A stretch of 64,000 bases of DNA from Urophycis tenuis (Eukaryota > Chordata > Actinopteri > Gadiformes > Phycidae): assembly GCA_036785325.1 (NCBI GenBank), contig JAXIVH010000008.1, positions 9,900,395 to 9,964,394 of the forward strand, given 5' to 3'. Every line of letters begins with the position of its first letter. Within the stretch, counting starts at the first letter, position 1. The position numbers and the translations under genes are program-made. The notes beneath the pieces were generated by a model, which saw nothing but the letters and a program-made list of their open reading frames with translations, was not told the origin of the DNA and did not search any database. This document shows, in pieces, positions 12,426-25,476 of this stretch.

Positions 12426-14360
12426 ACATACACAATGCTGCCACCCATCCACATTTTCTTTCTCAGGAAGATATGGTAAGGCATGTGCTGTCCATCCTGC
12501 TCAGTTTAATTTACTTGATGTGTAATGACTTGGTATGGGAACATCTCTTTCACAATCTCTCTCTCAAAAAACGAAAAAGGCACTCAACATCATCATCCAA
12601 TAATCTCGTGCTCCCTTTTACAATGATAAGAAAATGTAGACCAACACTAAAAACCCCATAATAAATGTATATAGCCTGGGCATAAGAATACTCAACTGAT
12701 ACCCAGCAAGTGTTGTTGTTAGCATTCATTCAACAATGTTTTAGTTTTTTGTGACTGTCAGTAAATGATCAATTGATCCAGTAGGTGGTAGGCCTGCAGA
12801 ACACTTAGCCCAAGAAGCGTGACTATTCAGTTTGGATGGAGTTCTATATTGTTTACATTTCAAATCATCATCATCATCATCATCATCATCAATTAGTGGA
12901 CCGAACAAGACCTCTTAGGGTCTTAGGTAATACGCTTGGTGTGGGCCAAAGCTTATTGGTAGTCGTGACTCGTGGCATTGGCTTATATGTCCTCCATTGA
13001 GAAAATGGCAAAACATAAATGGTGGTGTTCAAGTCACTGTTTAAAATAAATACTAACTAGGTTACCATATGCTGGAAATCCAAGTTGGTCCTGAATAACA
13101 GGTATGTTTAGTTTTTAAAAATAACCCTTGAGCTAGGAGGGTTGGATATTTTTAGAAGCCTAGTCATTGAATAGTTTAAGTAATTGCCAATTCATCACGT
13201 CTACATTTATTTTGACCAGGCTACAAATGTCATACAATCAAATTAAATTAAACGATACGACAAAAGTATTTGTGTTTGCTGAGGTAGTTATCGATCACTA
13301 AACTTACCTTATCAAGTTCTGAAAACGTCCGCAGACAAACACGCTCTAGAAGAGACAGATTACATTGTTTTCAGTGGTACTGCTAGTCCTTGGTGTTATC
13401 ATTTCCAATATCATTCCTGGTAGCAGAAGGCGGGATGTCTATACTCTCACTATAGATATAGTTAGAGCAGTCTCTGTCCGTACGTATGCAAGTCCATCGA
13501 TTTTTCTCTCGACAACCGATGATCAGATCGACTTCAGACACGGCGGACGTGCGGCCGATCGAGCACCCCACGCAGTGTGGAGTGTGAAACAACCGCCACT
13601 GCAATAGTCTCTTATAATTGCGAACACGCGTCTGACTCGCCTGAACAAGGTAACGTATTGTAATGACGGAATGAGGATTGGCTGTCCGAGAGGCAACACA
13701 CTCTGACAACTACAACGATGGACTGGAACGCTACCATAACAAAGTGAAAGTAGAACTATAGCCTATATACCATGGCCTATACCATATATAGATTTTCTGA
13801 GGTGGAGTTTCCCTTCTCTGGCCAGAACAATTAAAGGCGCAGCTCCAACTACTATTATTTCAGTGTAGTGTGAATATCGGTTCTCCGGCTATATAAACTC
13901 GTTTCTCGAGTTGCAGATACATTCCAGAGTTGGAATTCTAAAACTCTTAGTCCCAATGCTTGATTCTGATTGGCTGATAGGTGTACCTTATGAGACGATA
14001 AAGTACACCTGTCCCCATCCAATGCTGCTGCTGACCGCTTCACATATCACCCCGCGCATAGCAACGACGACGACAATAAAGAAACTCGGAACCGGCTTTT
14101 TTCTGCTTTGTTATGGAATGGAAAGTTAACTTCAATTTGTTGGATGGACTAACTATGGTCGATAAACTGCTTGTGGAAAGGGGCTGTTAAAAATAAAGTG
14201 ATTGCTTGCAAGCGACTGTTGTTTCTGCAACCTGGCCGGGAACTACTTCCTTGTATCTGGGAACTACTTTGTTGCGCATCTAGTGAATTATTAGTGAAAC
14301 GGAATCGTTTTTATTGCTACATGATTTTTCATATTGTCGCATTGGTAACAGTTTTAAAAT
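12426..14360. other. Intergenic, no gene seen
   Basis: Contains a short (ATC)n microsatellite at 12864-12890. Short open frames around 13365-13709 and 13855-14129 overlap on both strands and look random. Confidence 0.5.
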
Positions 14361-14476
14361 AGCAATTAGCCACTCGACGGTGTGAATTATGGAAAAATAA
14401 GGAACGCCTGAGAGGCGTGATAAGTCCCGAGGCGCTAGCCGAGGGACTTATCCACACCCTCTCATGACTAATTGCT
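14361..14476. repeat. 116-bp imperfect palindrome, MITE-like
   Basis: The left arm from 14361 (AGCAATTAGCCACTCGACGG, then TGTG) and the right arm ending at 14476 (reverse complement AGCAATTAGTCATGAGAGGG, then TGTG) are inverted copies with a few mismatches. Internal stems are present: CGCCT/AGGCG near 14405-14417 and ATAAGTCCC/GGGACTTAT at about 14420-14451. There is no coding capacity. Confidence 0.7.
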
Positions 14477-16380
14477 AAATTATCATGGCTATTCCACAGC
14501 CTGAAGCAGCTAGTATGTTATCGAGCTCCTTAATTACGTGTGCCACTTTCCTGGTTTTTTATCCATAAGTCTATTCCACAAACATCTTGGATGCCATATG
14601 CTCCTTTTGTCGCCCCAGGCTACTGCTCCCTCTGGAGGAATCCCCATCCAAGAAGGGTGGTTGCAGGTGTAGAATGAGAATGAGCTCCCAGCTCATCTCA
14701 TCTAAACAGGGAAGACACCGTGAGCAGACACACATAGCTGGACCGGCCGGAACGCCGGGCTCGTGAACTGCGGCGGGAGATGGAGGCCGTGTCTGATGAC
14801 TATGGTGACAAGGATGTCTCACTGTAACTACACACGAGCCCTGGGCTGCATCACAGCGACAACGCCAGCCCTGTTCACCTCCGGGTGTCTGATGCTTAAT
14901 TAGAGCCTTTTGTCCCCCAGGGTCTCGGACGTCCTCCCAAGAGCATTACTACCACCCGCTAGATTAGGTTGGATAGAGTCACGGACGGTTCTCTGCCAAT
15001 TCCCATCCTCGCTGAGTTTCAAGAGGCTTTAAAGGACGGCTAGTCTCCAACATGGTTCGTCCTCCACCTCACTTTAGACGCTGGCCTCTGGGGTTTTGTT
15101 TCTCAGCCGGACGAGCTCGGGCACGGCTATCCTGCCATGGATGACATAGTCGCTGCCATGGTCCTGCCAGATAAGGGCATTATTGAGAAAACTCCCCGTC
15201 TGGAGCTCTTTATGGTTCTTAAAGGCTATCTCGGCCACCTCACCAATGCAGCCATACTGCTACAGTCCTATCTGTAGCATCACCTGCCTAAGATCCCTCT
15301 AGGCACCATCTCTGGTTGGCTCAGTCCAAGCTGGGCCTCAGAAGACATTTGCGGATCTTGGCTTGGACCCCTGGATTCACATTCACATGGTAATCCAAGA
15401 CGTTCTTGGTCCTGGCTTTGCGAGCCTACACTAGCATCCAAACACGACTGGTACAACACATTTGTGCTGCCTGTCTGCTATGGCGGTTATGATTGTTTTG
15501 ATTCTAATGTCAGTCTTTGTTGTAAGCTAAGGATAGCTCACTAGGTCTAACTAGCTAACTAGCACAGACTACCCTGATATCGATGACATGACATGGCAGT
15601 TAAACAAATCAAGTAAAATGAATGATACACCGATTTCTATAGTTACAGGTTCAACAAGTGACCCTTTTAACCCTTTGTGACTCTCAGCCTAATGTGTTGA
15701 TTGTTGAAGTTATGGCAGCTGTAACACGAAGAGTACAGGAAGAGAATATGTAGCCGTCCTTGCGAATGCGTCTTTGTTTAGTTTTTCAATAAAATGTCAT
15801 AACCATCTCCTTCGTCTTTGAAGTGTTCTTTGAGGAAACTGATGTGTCACATAGAACAACTAATTTAAATGAAAATAAATTTATCTTTTTCATACGGTAT
15901 TGTGGGAAAATGAATTACAGTCGGGAGACTATTCCAGTGCACCATTATCAGCACTTTGAAAGTGAATAGTGGTGCTAAATAATTTAGTATAACCAGATAT
16001 TTCTCTTAGAAACAGGAGGCACCCAGATCAACTTGTGACCACGCTGTCCATGCACTTTGGACTTTGGTATTTGACTCGGCCGTTTAACGCCAGTTTATTC
16101 AAAGTGTGATGATGTGCTTCCCAGTGCTTATGCAGAAGCTAACAGATAAGAGTAAAGTAAATTAGGGGAAAGGTGGCTCACATTGTTAAAATAAGAACAA
16201 TACATAGATGCTTCAACTAACAGAGTTTAATTGATGTCAAGATATGGGAGTGACACATATGGAGTGTCTGATAGATAAGAACAGACTGTCCGAACAAGGA
16301 CAGTCATACTGTAAGTTATATGGTGGTAGATATCCCAACAAACAGTAACAAACAGTAAGTTGTTGGAACAAAGGATATAT
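14477..16380. other. Intergenic, possible decayed coding remnant around 14.9-15.3 kb
   Basis: The stretch 14880-15420 is GC-richer and reads like old coding DNA, but stops occur in every frame and no family is recognisable. The rest shows nothing definite. Confidence 0.3.
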
Positions 16381-16625
16381 AGCGCTTGTCTGAGTGGCCA
16401 CTCAAAGTGCTTTACAATTACTGCCTAACATTCACTGATTCATACACACATGCACACAGTTGAGCGAGCTTGAGAGAAGGAGCCAGCTTGAGAGAAGGAG
16501 TTAGGTTTAGGTGTATTGCTCAGGTGTCTTGTTAAGGGACACCTCGACACTGTCAACCCGCTCTACCTGCTCAGTCAGGGTTGATTGACCTCCTGAGCCA
16601 AACCCGCCCACCCTCCCATCAAGGT
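16381..16625. repeat. SINE-like fish repeat fragment
   Basis: Has the layout of fish interspersed repeats of the kind TATAGCGCTT, then CTCAAAGTGCTTTACAAT, then a GTGTCTTGTTAAGGGACACC block. An internal near-tandem repeat GAGCCAGCTTGAGAGAAGGAG is present near 16470-16502. Family not identified. Confidence 0.4.
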
Positions 16626-16707
16626 AACATCATTGGCGGGCTGGGTGTGATCAGTTTACTTGGTATGGTTGAATGGTAAATAGTAAACACCTTTTTAATC
16701 CCCCTTA

Positions 16708-17103
16708 ACATCCATCCATCCATCCATTATCGTGACCGCTTATCCTCTACGAGGGTCGCGGGGGGGCTGGAGCCAATCCCAGCTGCAACGGGTGAGAGGC
16801 GGGGTACACCCTGGACAGGCTGTCACCCTCGCCAGCCTATCACAGGGCTAACATATATAGACAAACAACCATTCACACTCACATACACACCTATGGTCAA
16901 TTTAGAGACACCAATTAACCTAATCCCCAACCTGCATGTTTTTGGTCTGTGGGAGGAAGCCGGAGTACCCGGAGAGAACCCACACAAGCACGGGGAGAAC
17001 ATGCAAACTCCACACAGAAATGTCCCGGGTCCCAGGTGGATTCGAACCCAGAACCCTCTTGCTGTGAGGCGACAGTGCTAACCACTGCACCACCGTGCCG
17101 CCC
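16708..17103 (-). mobile_element. tRNA-derived SINE with (CCAT)n tail
   Basis: Read on the minus strand it starts with GGCGGCACGGTGGTGCAGTG, has a B-box GGTTCGAATCC, then a long body with GGAGTTTGCATGTTCTCCCC and ACCCGGTACTCC-like text. It ends in the repeat ATGGATGGATGG (plus strand CCATCCATCC at 16711-16727). This is a very common teleost repeat; its tail type suggests mobilisation by an RTE-like LINE (inference). Confidence 0.85.
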
Positions 17104-17555
17104 ACCCCCCCCTTAACATGCCATTCCAAATCACGGTCATCTCAAACCTGTCAATTACTGCTATTTGACTTTGGGCCATTTTTGACGCACATGAGAGATA
17201 CGCATTTACAATCGGAACAAGAAATTTACTTTCATATCAAATTTACTTTCATGTCAAAGATGAACAATGGGAATCAGTTTAATCTGCTGTAAATACTTAA
17301 TCTGCCCCCAATTTGGACCAGAGAATCTCCCCTTTTCCTCATTCCGTATTTGTTTGAGAACTGGAAATTCAGAACATTTCAGTAATTTTATTATCATTGA
17401 ATGGGATGTACCATGTTGTTGTGACTTATGGCCTTGTTTATGAATTTTTGGATGAGGTTGGTTGTTATAACTTATGCTGGTGATATTGTTGTGATTGTTG
17501 TGTCCTTCGAGTGCCTATGTATGGTGCAAACCTATATATTTGTTGTTGTAGTGTG
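17104..17555. other. Intergenic, no gene seen
   Basis: Nothing recognisable between the SINE and the LINE tail to the right. Confidence 0.4.
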
Positions 17556-17639
17556 TGTGTTGTACTGTGCCCTGTCTTCAGTATCAACTTTGGTGGCTTG
17601 GTGGCAAATTAATTTCCTCCTGGGGATTATTAAAGTTCG

Positions 17640-17686
<47 letters not shown>
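17556..17686 (+). mobile_element. LINE 3' tail fragment ending in (TCAA)n
   Basis: Text with TTTCCTCCTGGGGATTATTA followed by AAGTTCG, then a pure TCAA tetranucleotide run at 17641-17685. This matches the form of Rex1/CR1-group LINE 3' ends (GGGGATTAATAAAGT plus a short tandem repeat). Only the tail remains. Confidence 0.55.
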
Positions 17687-19900
17687 CCATTACTTCTCCT
17701 TACCTTACCTCTCCCCTGGTGGTGTGGCTGGTGGAGGGTCTGAAAAATTGTTGGCATGAGGATGGATGGCAGTTTTGATGGCGCTTTTGTTGGTTTCAGG
17801 GGTGTGGTGGAAAATGATAATGGGCTAGGCAGGGCTGCATGATGGTTGTGGGAGTGGGGAGGTGGGGTGGGGGCAAGCCAAAGGAGACTTTTTTGAGATT
17901 TGTTGACATCCTCTCCTCTTGCTCTGTGAATGGGGTAGGTCATGAGGTCAATGAGGTCAACGGTTATTAGCAACGGTTTCGTTTAACAAATCGCAATTAT
18001 CCCCTTAAGATCCTTGATTATAAATGGACCCAGCAAGTCGCCCTTCAGTTTGCCTCTTTTTCGCTGCTGTTCTCTAATGTTTTTTTTCAGAACATCTCAC
18101 ATCCTTTTTGAATCTGCAGCCAGGTCAGGCACATAATGTGTAATAACGATGAACAACAGACTAAAATCGCTGAAAGGGTTTGGTGGATTTGTATCAAATT
18201 AACGTTTTTAAAGCACTTTTTCTTACAGGTAATCATGACTGTGCATGCACAATGCTTCACAACACTGTTTTTATCTATGGTACAACAACACCGGCACTAA
18301 CAGCAAGACCTCATCGCTCACAGTCAGCTATCGCAGATCATGCCATAAAGCCAGAGATCAACAACGTAACTTTAACCTTGCCTGTGTCTGATTTGGTATT
18401 GACTGCTTAAGGGCCATGTCTGTTTGGATAAATAAAGATGATTGAAAATAACTTCCAAGTGTCACAAAAAGCGTGACCGCGTATGATTGAAGCAACGCCA
18501 CCGGAAGAGGCGGGACATGTGCAAACAACTGCCATCTTGGCGTTACGAAGTTTCCCCATTCATTTCAATGGGAGTGATGTGTCTCCTCCTTCTATAGTGT
18601 CCCTGGTATCACAGTGTGTTGATGCAATAGATGGAATAGATGACGCAAGAGTACCAAGGCTCAATTTTTTGCATTTATGGAAAGTCTTCAGTGACAGGAA
18701 ATTACTACTGCGCAGCTGTGGATGTGTGTTGAACATTACCTGATCGGTGACCCAGCTTAACCCATGCAGAATTGGCTCATGAAGTCCTTTTCGGACACTG
18801 GCAGACTCCTGCACACACCTACAATTACCGGCTGAGCAGTGCACTATCAGTTGTGAAGATGTCTTTTGTAAGATTAAAAGGAAGATGGATGTGCTTCTTT
18901 AAAAGAAACTACTGCAAGCTGATGAGCAAGAAAATGGTTCTGACCTGTTATGTGCTTTATCACAATTGTGAGGAACATGGTTACAGTTTCACAGAGGAGC
19001 ACTCAGACAGGCGTGTAAACATTCAGCCTCCTGTTCATGCATTAGCTGAGCATGGTTATCAAGTGGCATATTAGCGCTACATTAATGAGTCATCTTTTTG
19101 CTTACAGAACCACTGCCAGTTTTGTAACCCTACCTATTCTGTTTTTGTGTTCAAAGAAATTAAAACATATAACCTGCATTAAGATTATCTGTTTCTACAC
19201 TGGAGCCATAAAGACATGTCCAGTTAGAGTGTAGAGTGCAATAAATATGCAATATCAATGAACATTTCAAGAAAATATGTACAATTTAGTGTGGTTGATG
19301 CGCAGTCTGAGCCACCACCACCATGAGTCCAAGCACACCATGTATCTGCGATAATGTGATGGTAGCTCTGCTTCAGTTTTGACATCCGTCGATGGCCGAC
19401 AGTTCTATAGTCAACAAAAACAACAATGCATTAGAAAACAAACATATCCACTACACTTTATACAGCATTACCTTTTATTTCAGATGTTATGTGACATTTG
19501 TAAAGTTAAGTGGCAATTTTAGTTTTAGTCAGCTAACATTACCCAAGAAAACATAAGTACTCAATACTCATACTAATGTACTAATGTCTGTTGTTAAAAA
19601 TGAAACACTGATGTAAAAAAACAACAACAACAACGGTAATGTTAGCCTGCTAGGAAATGGCTGGAAACAAAGCGAAACAAAAAGGGGTAGGTCTACCTAT
19701 CCTTAAGTGTGTGTGGTTAACTTGTGCACATTGATAACTGTGATGGAAAATGAACCCACAGGCCTTTTCCTGCAAGTCATTCTTGTGAGCACTACTTTCC
19801 GAGCATGATTTATATACTTTTTCATTTTTTTCTCTATGCGTGAATACCTGGGTACAGCCAAAGTGGTAGGCCTCTTGTTTAACACTCCCCAATTCCTTTG
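17687..19900. other. Intergenic, no gene seen
   Basis: Several short open frames exist (for example 18483-18743 and 18772-19074), but none carries a known motif and overlapping frames exist on the other strand. There is a possible old transposon remnant at 18480-18850, unproven. Confidence 0.4.
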
Positions 19901-19903
19901 TGA

Positions 19904-20280
19904 ATGTTACACACCACTAATGATGATTGCGTGACGCGGGACTCCACCCTGTGCCCTGGTCTGTTTGGGCCACGGAAGATCTAAAGGCCTTGGGAACGAG
20001 CAGAGACTCTGTGTTTGTCTGTAAGAATGGCATAGCGCAGAAATGAGTGTCTATCCCTATCTTAAGTCGTATTTCATTATCCCTCTCTGGGTCATCTGTA
20101 CCCTCAGAGTTGTTTACCTTACCCTATAAAAGGCCCCTGCCAACAATACTTGGGGCACATTTCTGAGAAAGCTGTATCAAGTGTATTGCTCTCTGTTGAA
20201 CTGTGCCTGTTCACTTGTCGACAACTGAATATTTAAAAATGTATCTTTTGGTTTAATCTAACACCTCGGTTGATTTCATT
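19904..20280 (+). repeat. Solo-LTR-like sequence with TATA box
   Basis: Promoter-like organisation: a block starting TGTTACACACC, a consensus TATAAAAGG at 20125-20133, then about 130 bases of leader-like sequence. No gag, pol or env frame is attached. It could be a solo LTR of a fish retroelement; no family assigned and no flanking duplication verified. Confidence 0.35.
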
Positions 20281-20329
20281 CAGCGCTCACTGTCGTCTCC
20301 CATGCGCCCTTCTGCTGGGTTTAGTTTTT

Positions 20330-20850
20330 GTTAGGGTTTAGGGTTGGAAAGACCCAAATGCAGAACACAGACAAACTGTGTAGTAAGAAAAGAGTTTTGC
20401 TGGAAGAACAGGAGAGTACTGATGAATGGTTCCGGGTGCGGAGGTGAAGGATGGACCAAGAGCAGATACCAGATGAAGCAGGGAGTGGAGAAGTGGTAGG
20501 CAGGTAGCAGGCAATTTGTGAGCGGCAGGCTGGCAACTGGTTCTGGAAACACAAGGAAAGCAGAGAGATGAACACCACGTAGCAGCTCAGTACTTCACTG
20601 GAGATAACTACAGCGAGGAAGAGAAACCAGAGGCTGAAAGTGTATCCACCACTCTGATTGGTGGACAATCAGATGAAGTCTGGAAGGAGAGCCGGAGTAT
20701 ATGTATTGCAGGGGTTGATTGGTTGATGAATACCACGACCACGCCCACCAGGACAACACAGACAGACAGGGAAAACACAAAAGGGAGGGGAATAGCTGAG
20801 ACAGGAAAAGACACAATAGGAATGGAGGGCAGCTGATATGACATTTTTCA
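20330..20850. repeat. Unclassified interspersed fish repeat
   Basis: The stretch starting near AGACCCAAATGCAGAACACA is of a type I remember recurring in many fish genomes. It has no coding content; the open frames on the minus strand are low-complexity. Confidence 0.3.
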
Positions 20851-21639
20851 ACATAACTCAATGCACAGCAGGTGTGCAGCCTCACCCTTAAACCAGCCAT
20901 CATTCACACACTCTCCACACTTTCCTTTGCAAAAATACAAATAAATTTGTGTTGTTCCCCAGTTAAATAGTTAAATGACTTTCAGGGCAAATCTCACTTC
21001 ATGAATGTGAGATATAGCCAAGTAAAACAGGTAGTAAGCAAAGGGGAACAACACAGGCAGGATATGATTTATTCTTCTTTTGGTGTGTCAGCAACATCCA
21101 CTGCGGTGATAGTGAGACTGAGAGGGCTGAGAACCAATGTGCACATAGAGTCAAAGTATGCAGTCCCTGTTTGAACAAAAACTGCTTTAGAGTCCCATGG
21201 CACTGTGTATATAACACACTGCAGGGCAGCATTCGTCCTCCATGCTGCGGGAAACGGGTTTAACCCGTCTAGCCTGACGCAAGAATCTCCTCACCAGGGG
21301 ATGACTACAAACCGGTTTATCATCACAGCATACGTGGCCAGCTGAGATGGCTGCTGGATAGACCTTGACAGTGCAAAAGGCCTAACATTTCCCCAGTAAG
21401 CGATGCACAAAAAACGAAGTTCGCTTCCCATCTCAACACGAGATGGGATAACACGATTTCTGTTATACCTGGTGTCGAAAATACAGACAGCAATTACATT
21501 TCTGGTACATTACAACTCAAACAGATGTTTGATAGGAATTTGAGAGAGAAAAAAATAGTCTTCTCTTCCACTTAAAGGTGTCTAGACCTATATTGTATAT
21601 TTTGTTGAGTTGTGTAGCCTACTTTATTATTTTTACCTT

Positions 21640-23228
21640 TGGATCCTGAAGGCCTGTGCAGGCCAGCTGTCTCCTGTACTGGGACATTTGTACAACCTGA
21701 GCCTGAGTCAGGAGAAAATTCCGTTGCTGTGGAAGACCTCCTGCTTGGTCCCAGTCCCCAAGAAGTCGAGGCCATCCGATCCGGCTGACTACAGACCAGT
21801 CGCCCTAACATCGCATGTGATGAAGGTCGTGGAGAGGCTGGTCTTAGCTCAGCTGAGGCCACAGGTGAGGATGTTTCTGGACCCCTTGCAATTTGCCTAT
21901 CAGCCCTGTGTAGGAGTCGATGATGCTGTCATTTACCTGCTGCAACGTGCCCATATGCATCTGGATGGTGGGGGAGGCACTGTGAGGATCACATTCTTTG
22001 ATTTCTCCAGTTCTTTCAACACCATTCAGCCTCTGCTGATGGGTGAGAAGCTGCGGGTGATGGGTGTTGACGACACTATGATCTCCTGGATTACTGACTA
22101 CTTGACAGGCAGGCCACAGTTTGTCCGTCTGGGCAGTGTACTGTCTGATGTGGTGGTCAGTGATACAGGAGCTCCACAGGGAACTGTGCTCTCCCCCTTC
22201 CTCTTCACCTTGTACACCACTGACTTTCAGTACAACTCTGAGTCATGTCACTTGCAAAAGTTCTCTGATGACTCAGCTGTTGTCGAGTGTATAAGAGGTG
22301 GAGAGGAGGGTGAGTACAGGACACTGGTGGACAACTTTGTGGGGTGGTCCGAACAGAATCACCTGAGGCTGAATGTCAACAAGACCAGAGAGATGGTGAT
22401 CGACTTCGGGAGGACAAAGAGGTTGCCTCCACAGCCACTTCAGATCAGGGGGGACGTGGTGGAGGAGGTTGCGGACTATAAATACTCGGGGGTGGTGATC
22501 GGCAACAGACTGGACTGGAAATCTAACACAGAGGCTGTATACAAGAAGGGGATGAGCAGACTCTATTTCCTGAGGAAGCTGAGATCTTTCAACGTGTGCA
22601 GTAAGATGTTGGAGATCTTCTACCAGTCTGTTGTTGCTAGCACCATTTTCTTTGCTGCTGTGTGTTGGGGCAGCAGCACCAGAGCCAGTGACATCAACAG
22701 ACTTGATAAAATCATCAAGAAGGCTGGCTCTGTACTAGGTCTCGGGCTAGAATCTTTTGAGTCTGTGGTGGAGAGGAGAATGCGGAAAAAACTGTTATCC
22801 ATTATTGACAATGATCAGCACCCTCTCCATCAAACAGTGGTCAGACAGCGGAGAACCTTCTCTCACAGGCTGCTCCAGCTCCGCTGTCGAAGGGACAGAT
22901 ATAGGAAATCATTCCTACCACATTCCATTACACTGTACAATAACAGCCAATAACTATTGCAACCTTGCACCTTATATTTCAGTTCATTGCATTATATTCT
23001 GTACACTGTTTGTTTAAAAATACTTGCACTATAATTAGTTTAGATTATATTTATTTTACATTTTTAGTTTATTTAGTTTTAGTCTATATTTATATCTTAA
23101 TGTATATATATATTATTTTTACATACACTTTTATTTTTATTTTTATTTCTGTAATGCTGCTGCTACATTGGAATTTCCCAGCATGGGAATAAAGTATTTC
23201 TATTCTATTCTATTCTATTCTATTCTAT
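21640..23228 (+). mobile_element. Rex1/Babar-like LINE, 5'-truncated, RT frame open
   Basis: A single uninterrupted frame from 21610 to 22953 (447 codons; element homology from about 21645) encodes the reverse transcriptase. It has PKKSRPSDPADYRPVALTSH (fingers), FFDFSSSFNTI (box A, catalytic Asp), GAPQGTVLSPFLF (box B), KFSDDSAVV (box C, two catalytic Asp, at about 22258-22278) and the C-terminal RRDRYRKSFLPHSI typical of Rex1. The endonuclease domain is missing, as expected from 5' truncation. A 3' untranslated region with CATGGGAATAAAGT follows, and a (TATTC)n tail at 23198-23228. The open frame suggests a young insertion, but it cannot move by itself. Confidence 0.9.
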
Positions 23229-23229
23229 A

Positions 23230-23720
23230 CTATTATCCCAATTATTTCCAACAATTTTCAAACATAGAGAATGATATTTCAATATTGATTGAGCTTACTA
23301 ATTGCCTGCAATTTGACGAGTGGCCCATTCCAGTCACCAAGCTAATGCTGTGTTTCCCACATGTACTTGTGTACATGTAATGCTGTGTTTCCCACATGTA
23401 CTTATGTACTAACATAAAGTAAATGATTGTGACTAACCATAACGTCAATATAACGTGGATGCATTTAAAATAAAATAAAATAATGAAATCATTAAAGAAC
23501 ATGGTTTCTGCCTGAATCATGTCAGATTTCCACTGAAACGGAAATGGTGAAGACAACAACTTGAGACAATGTTCCCACGCTGATCACCACTTCAAGTTGA
23601 CGTGGTGATCAGCGTGGGAACATCGTGATTCAGGCAGAAACCATGTTCTTTGGTTATGTATTTTTATTGTTTTAATTGAGTGACCCCTAGTGGCAGAAAT
23701 AACGTACTGTACTTTTAAAG
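23230..23720. repeat. Non-coding repeat unit, copy A, containing a strong hairpin
   Basis: This block shares scattered but ordered similarity with 29160-30125: TTTCCAACAAT, GATATTTCAATATTGAT, GACAACAACT, GTTCCCA and TGGCAGAAAT in the same order. It contains a short tandem duplication (ATGCTGTGTTTCCCACATGT, twice, 23346-23400). It also contains the inverted repeat listed separately. It sits directly after the LINE tail. Confidence 0.6.
23494..23651. repeat. Two-block inverted repeat (hairpin)
   Basis: Outer block 23494-23519 pairs perfectly over 26 bases with 23626-23651 (right arm TGATTCAGGCAGAAACCATG, then TTCTTT). Inner block 23570-23590 pairs perfectly over 21 bases with 23602-23622 around an 11-base loop. 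The left blocks are separated by 50 bases, the right ones by only 3. Confidence 0.9.
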
Positions 23721-25421
23721 TGCACTACATTGACAAATTTAATTGTTAAATGTATGCACCCGGACCATCCTATGGGATTTTAAATCCCCCGGCATAGTTT
23801 ACCAAAATCTGGACGGCCAAAAAACATTTTGCCGAGGGTCGCCAACAAGGCAGACACGGGCCTGTATGCATTAACAGCAGTAGCAATTCCAACAGTCTGA
23901 TCTTTCATATTTTACTGCGCAGATGGCCACCCTACGTTTTAAGCTTGGTCGCTGGTATACCTTTTAAAGATGCTACCCCATCTTTTCAGAGCCTATTCTC
24001 AAATCCAGCAATCAAATTACTTAAACGAGTAGCAAAAACTGTCTCCCTGTATTTCTGATAGGCCTACTAGACTCCTCATTGCGCTTGTCATTCCATCAAG
24101 TTCGACATACACGTGCTCCTCAAAAGCGTGTATTTACTGGCTTGCGGGTATGCAGATAAATTACTACCTACTCAAATGGTCTCAACCCAAGCAGAGACGT
24201 CACGTCTTCCAATCTGGTGTTTAACGTGAATCACTGTATCAGTGACCAAAACATTCCACGTCAGGGAAAGCGTGTTCACCATCATTGCGACCTCGCACTT
24301 CTGTCCCTTCAGGTAGTCCTAGCCTACGTTTCTCAAACTCACGCCTAAATCCAATTCCTCCTCTCTACTTTCCATAACCCGAATAATCCCATGTCCTGGT
24401 TTAATACCGCTTGTGGTGGTGTTATTATTATAATTTATACCATACTAAAGTCTAATAAATATATTATACTAAAAGTAGGCCTACTCTATGATCATGGTCA
24501 CTGTCACCGGCTATTACTATCGCCACTTGCCGCGTGTGCCCCCTGCTGAGCGTTCGTTCATCTATATAAATCATTGCTGGCTTCCCCGTCTTCCCATTGC
24601 TGGGAATGCTCCCTGCAATTGCAGGCATTCAGTCCATTTCTGGGCAGCTTTCGGTTTATCATCATTAGTTATGCATTCCAGTTGGCGACTTATCTCACGG
24701 AACCACCTCACCGTTTAGGGTTCGTACATTAGAGTGCATCATGGGGAGGTTTTGTTGGCCATATTGAGAGGACTCAAGAGAGTTGTAGAGGGATGCCCAA
24801 TAAACTCCTATCTAAGCTAGGCTAATGAAAACCTGGTTTTGCAATGTCTCACATGAGAAGCACTGTGTCAGTTTCAAACACAACTTCCCATAATCACAAT
24901 TCCTTTCACGATTATTGACTAAACAAAAACCAAAAGACATTACTACGAAGACATTAACAAACATTGCATTGGAATGTTGTCAAACAAGAAGATCATCAAA
25001 ACATTCAATATCTGTACTACTGATTGTATGCTTCTTTACCAAAATAGAGAATTCCAAGAGTTAAAGAAAGGCAGCCTGTTGAATTTGTACTTGATATCAT
25101 GCTCAATCATGCTCAAGCCCTTAAATGTTGACATTTAAATAAACACAATTTGAGTAGTATTTGCTTCCACCTCTTTGACAGGGGAGTTGGGGAAGGAAAG
25201 AAATACCATTCTGCCAAAGAACATGAACTTACAGTTCAAGGAAAATAAAATATGATGTAACAGCCGAAGGATGTAAGATTGTCTTGCATTGTTTTAATCT
25301 TCCATTATAGTAGGTCAAAGATAAGCCAACTTCCAATAATAAGAAACATTACATACAAATAATAAAGCAAATAATAAGACTTCTGTTTTGTTCATGTTTT
25401 AACCTAATGTATTAATTATGA

Positions 25422-25476
<55 letters not shown>

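Noticed and set aside
11999..12484. 161-codon minus-strand open frame
   Set aside because: Antisense of the L2 and SINE sequence.
13365..13709. Overlapping frames on both strands as a candidate gene
   Set aside because: No splice sites in phase, no recognisable motif, composition like the surrounding intergenic DNA.
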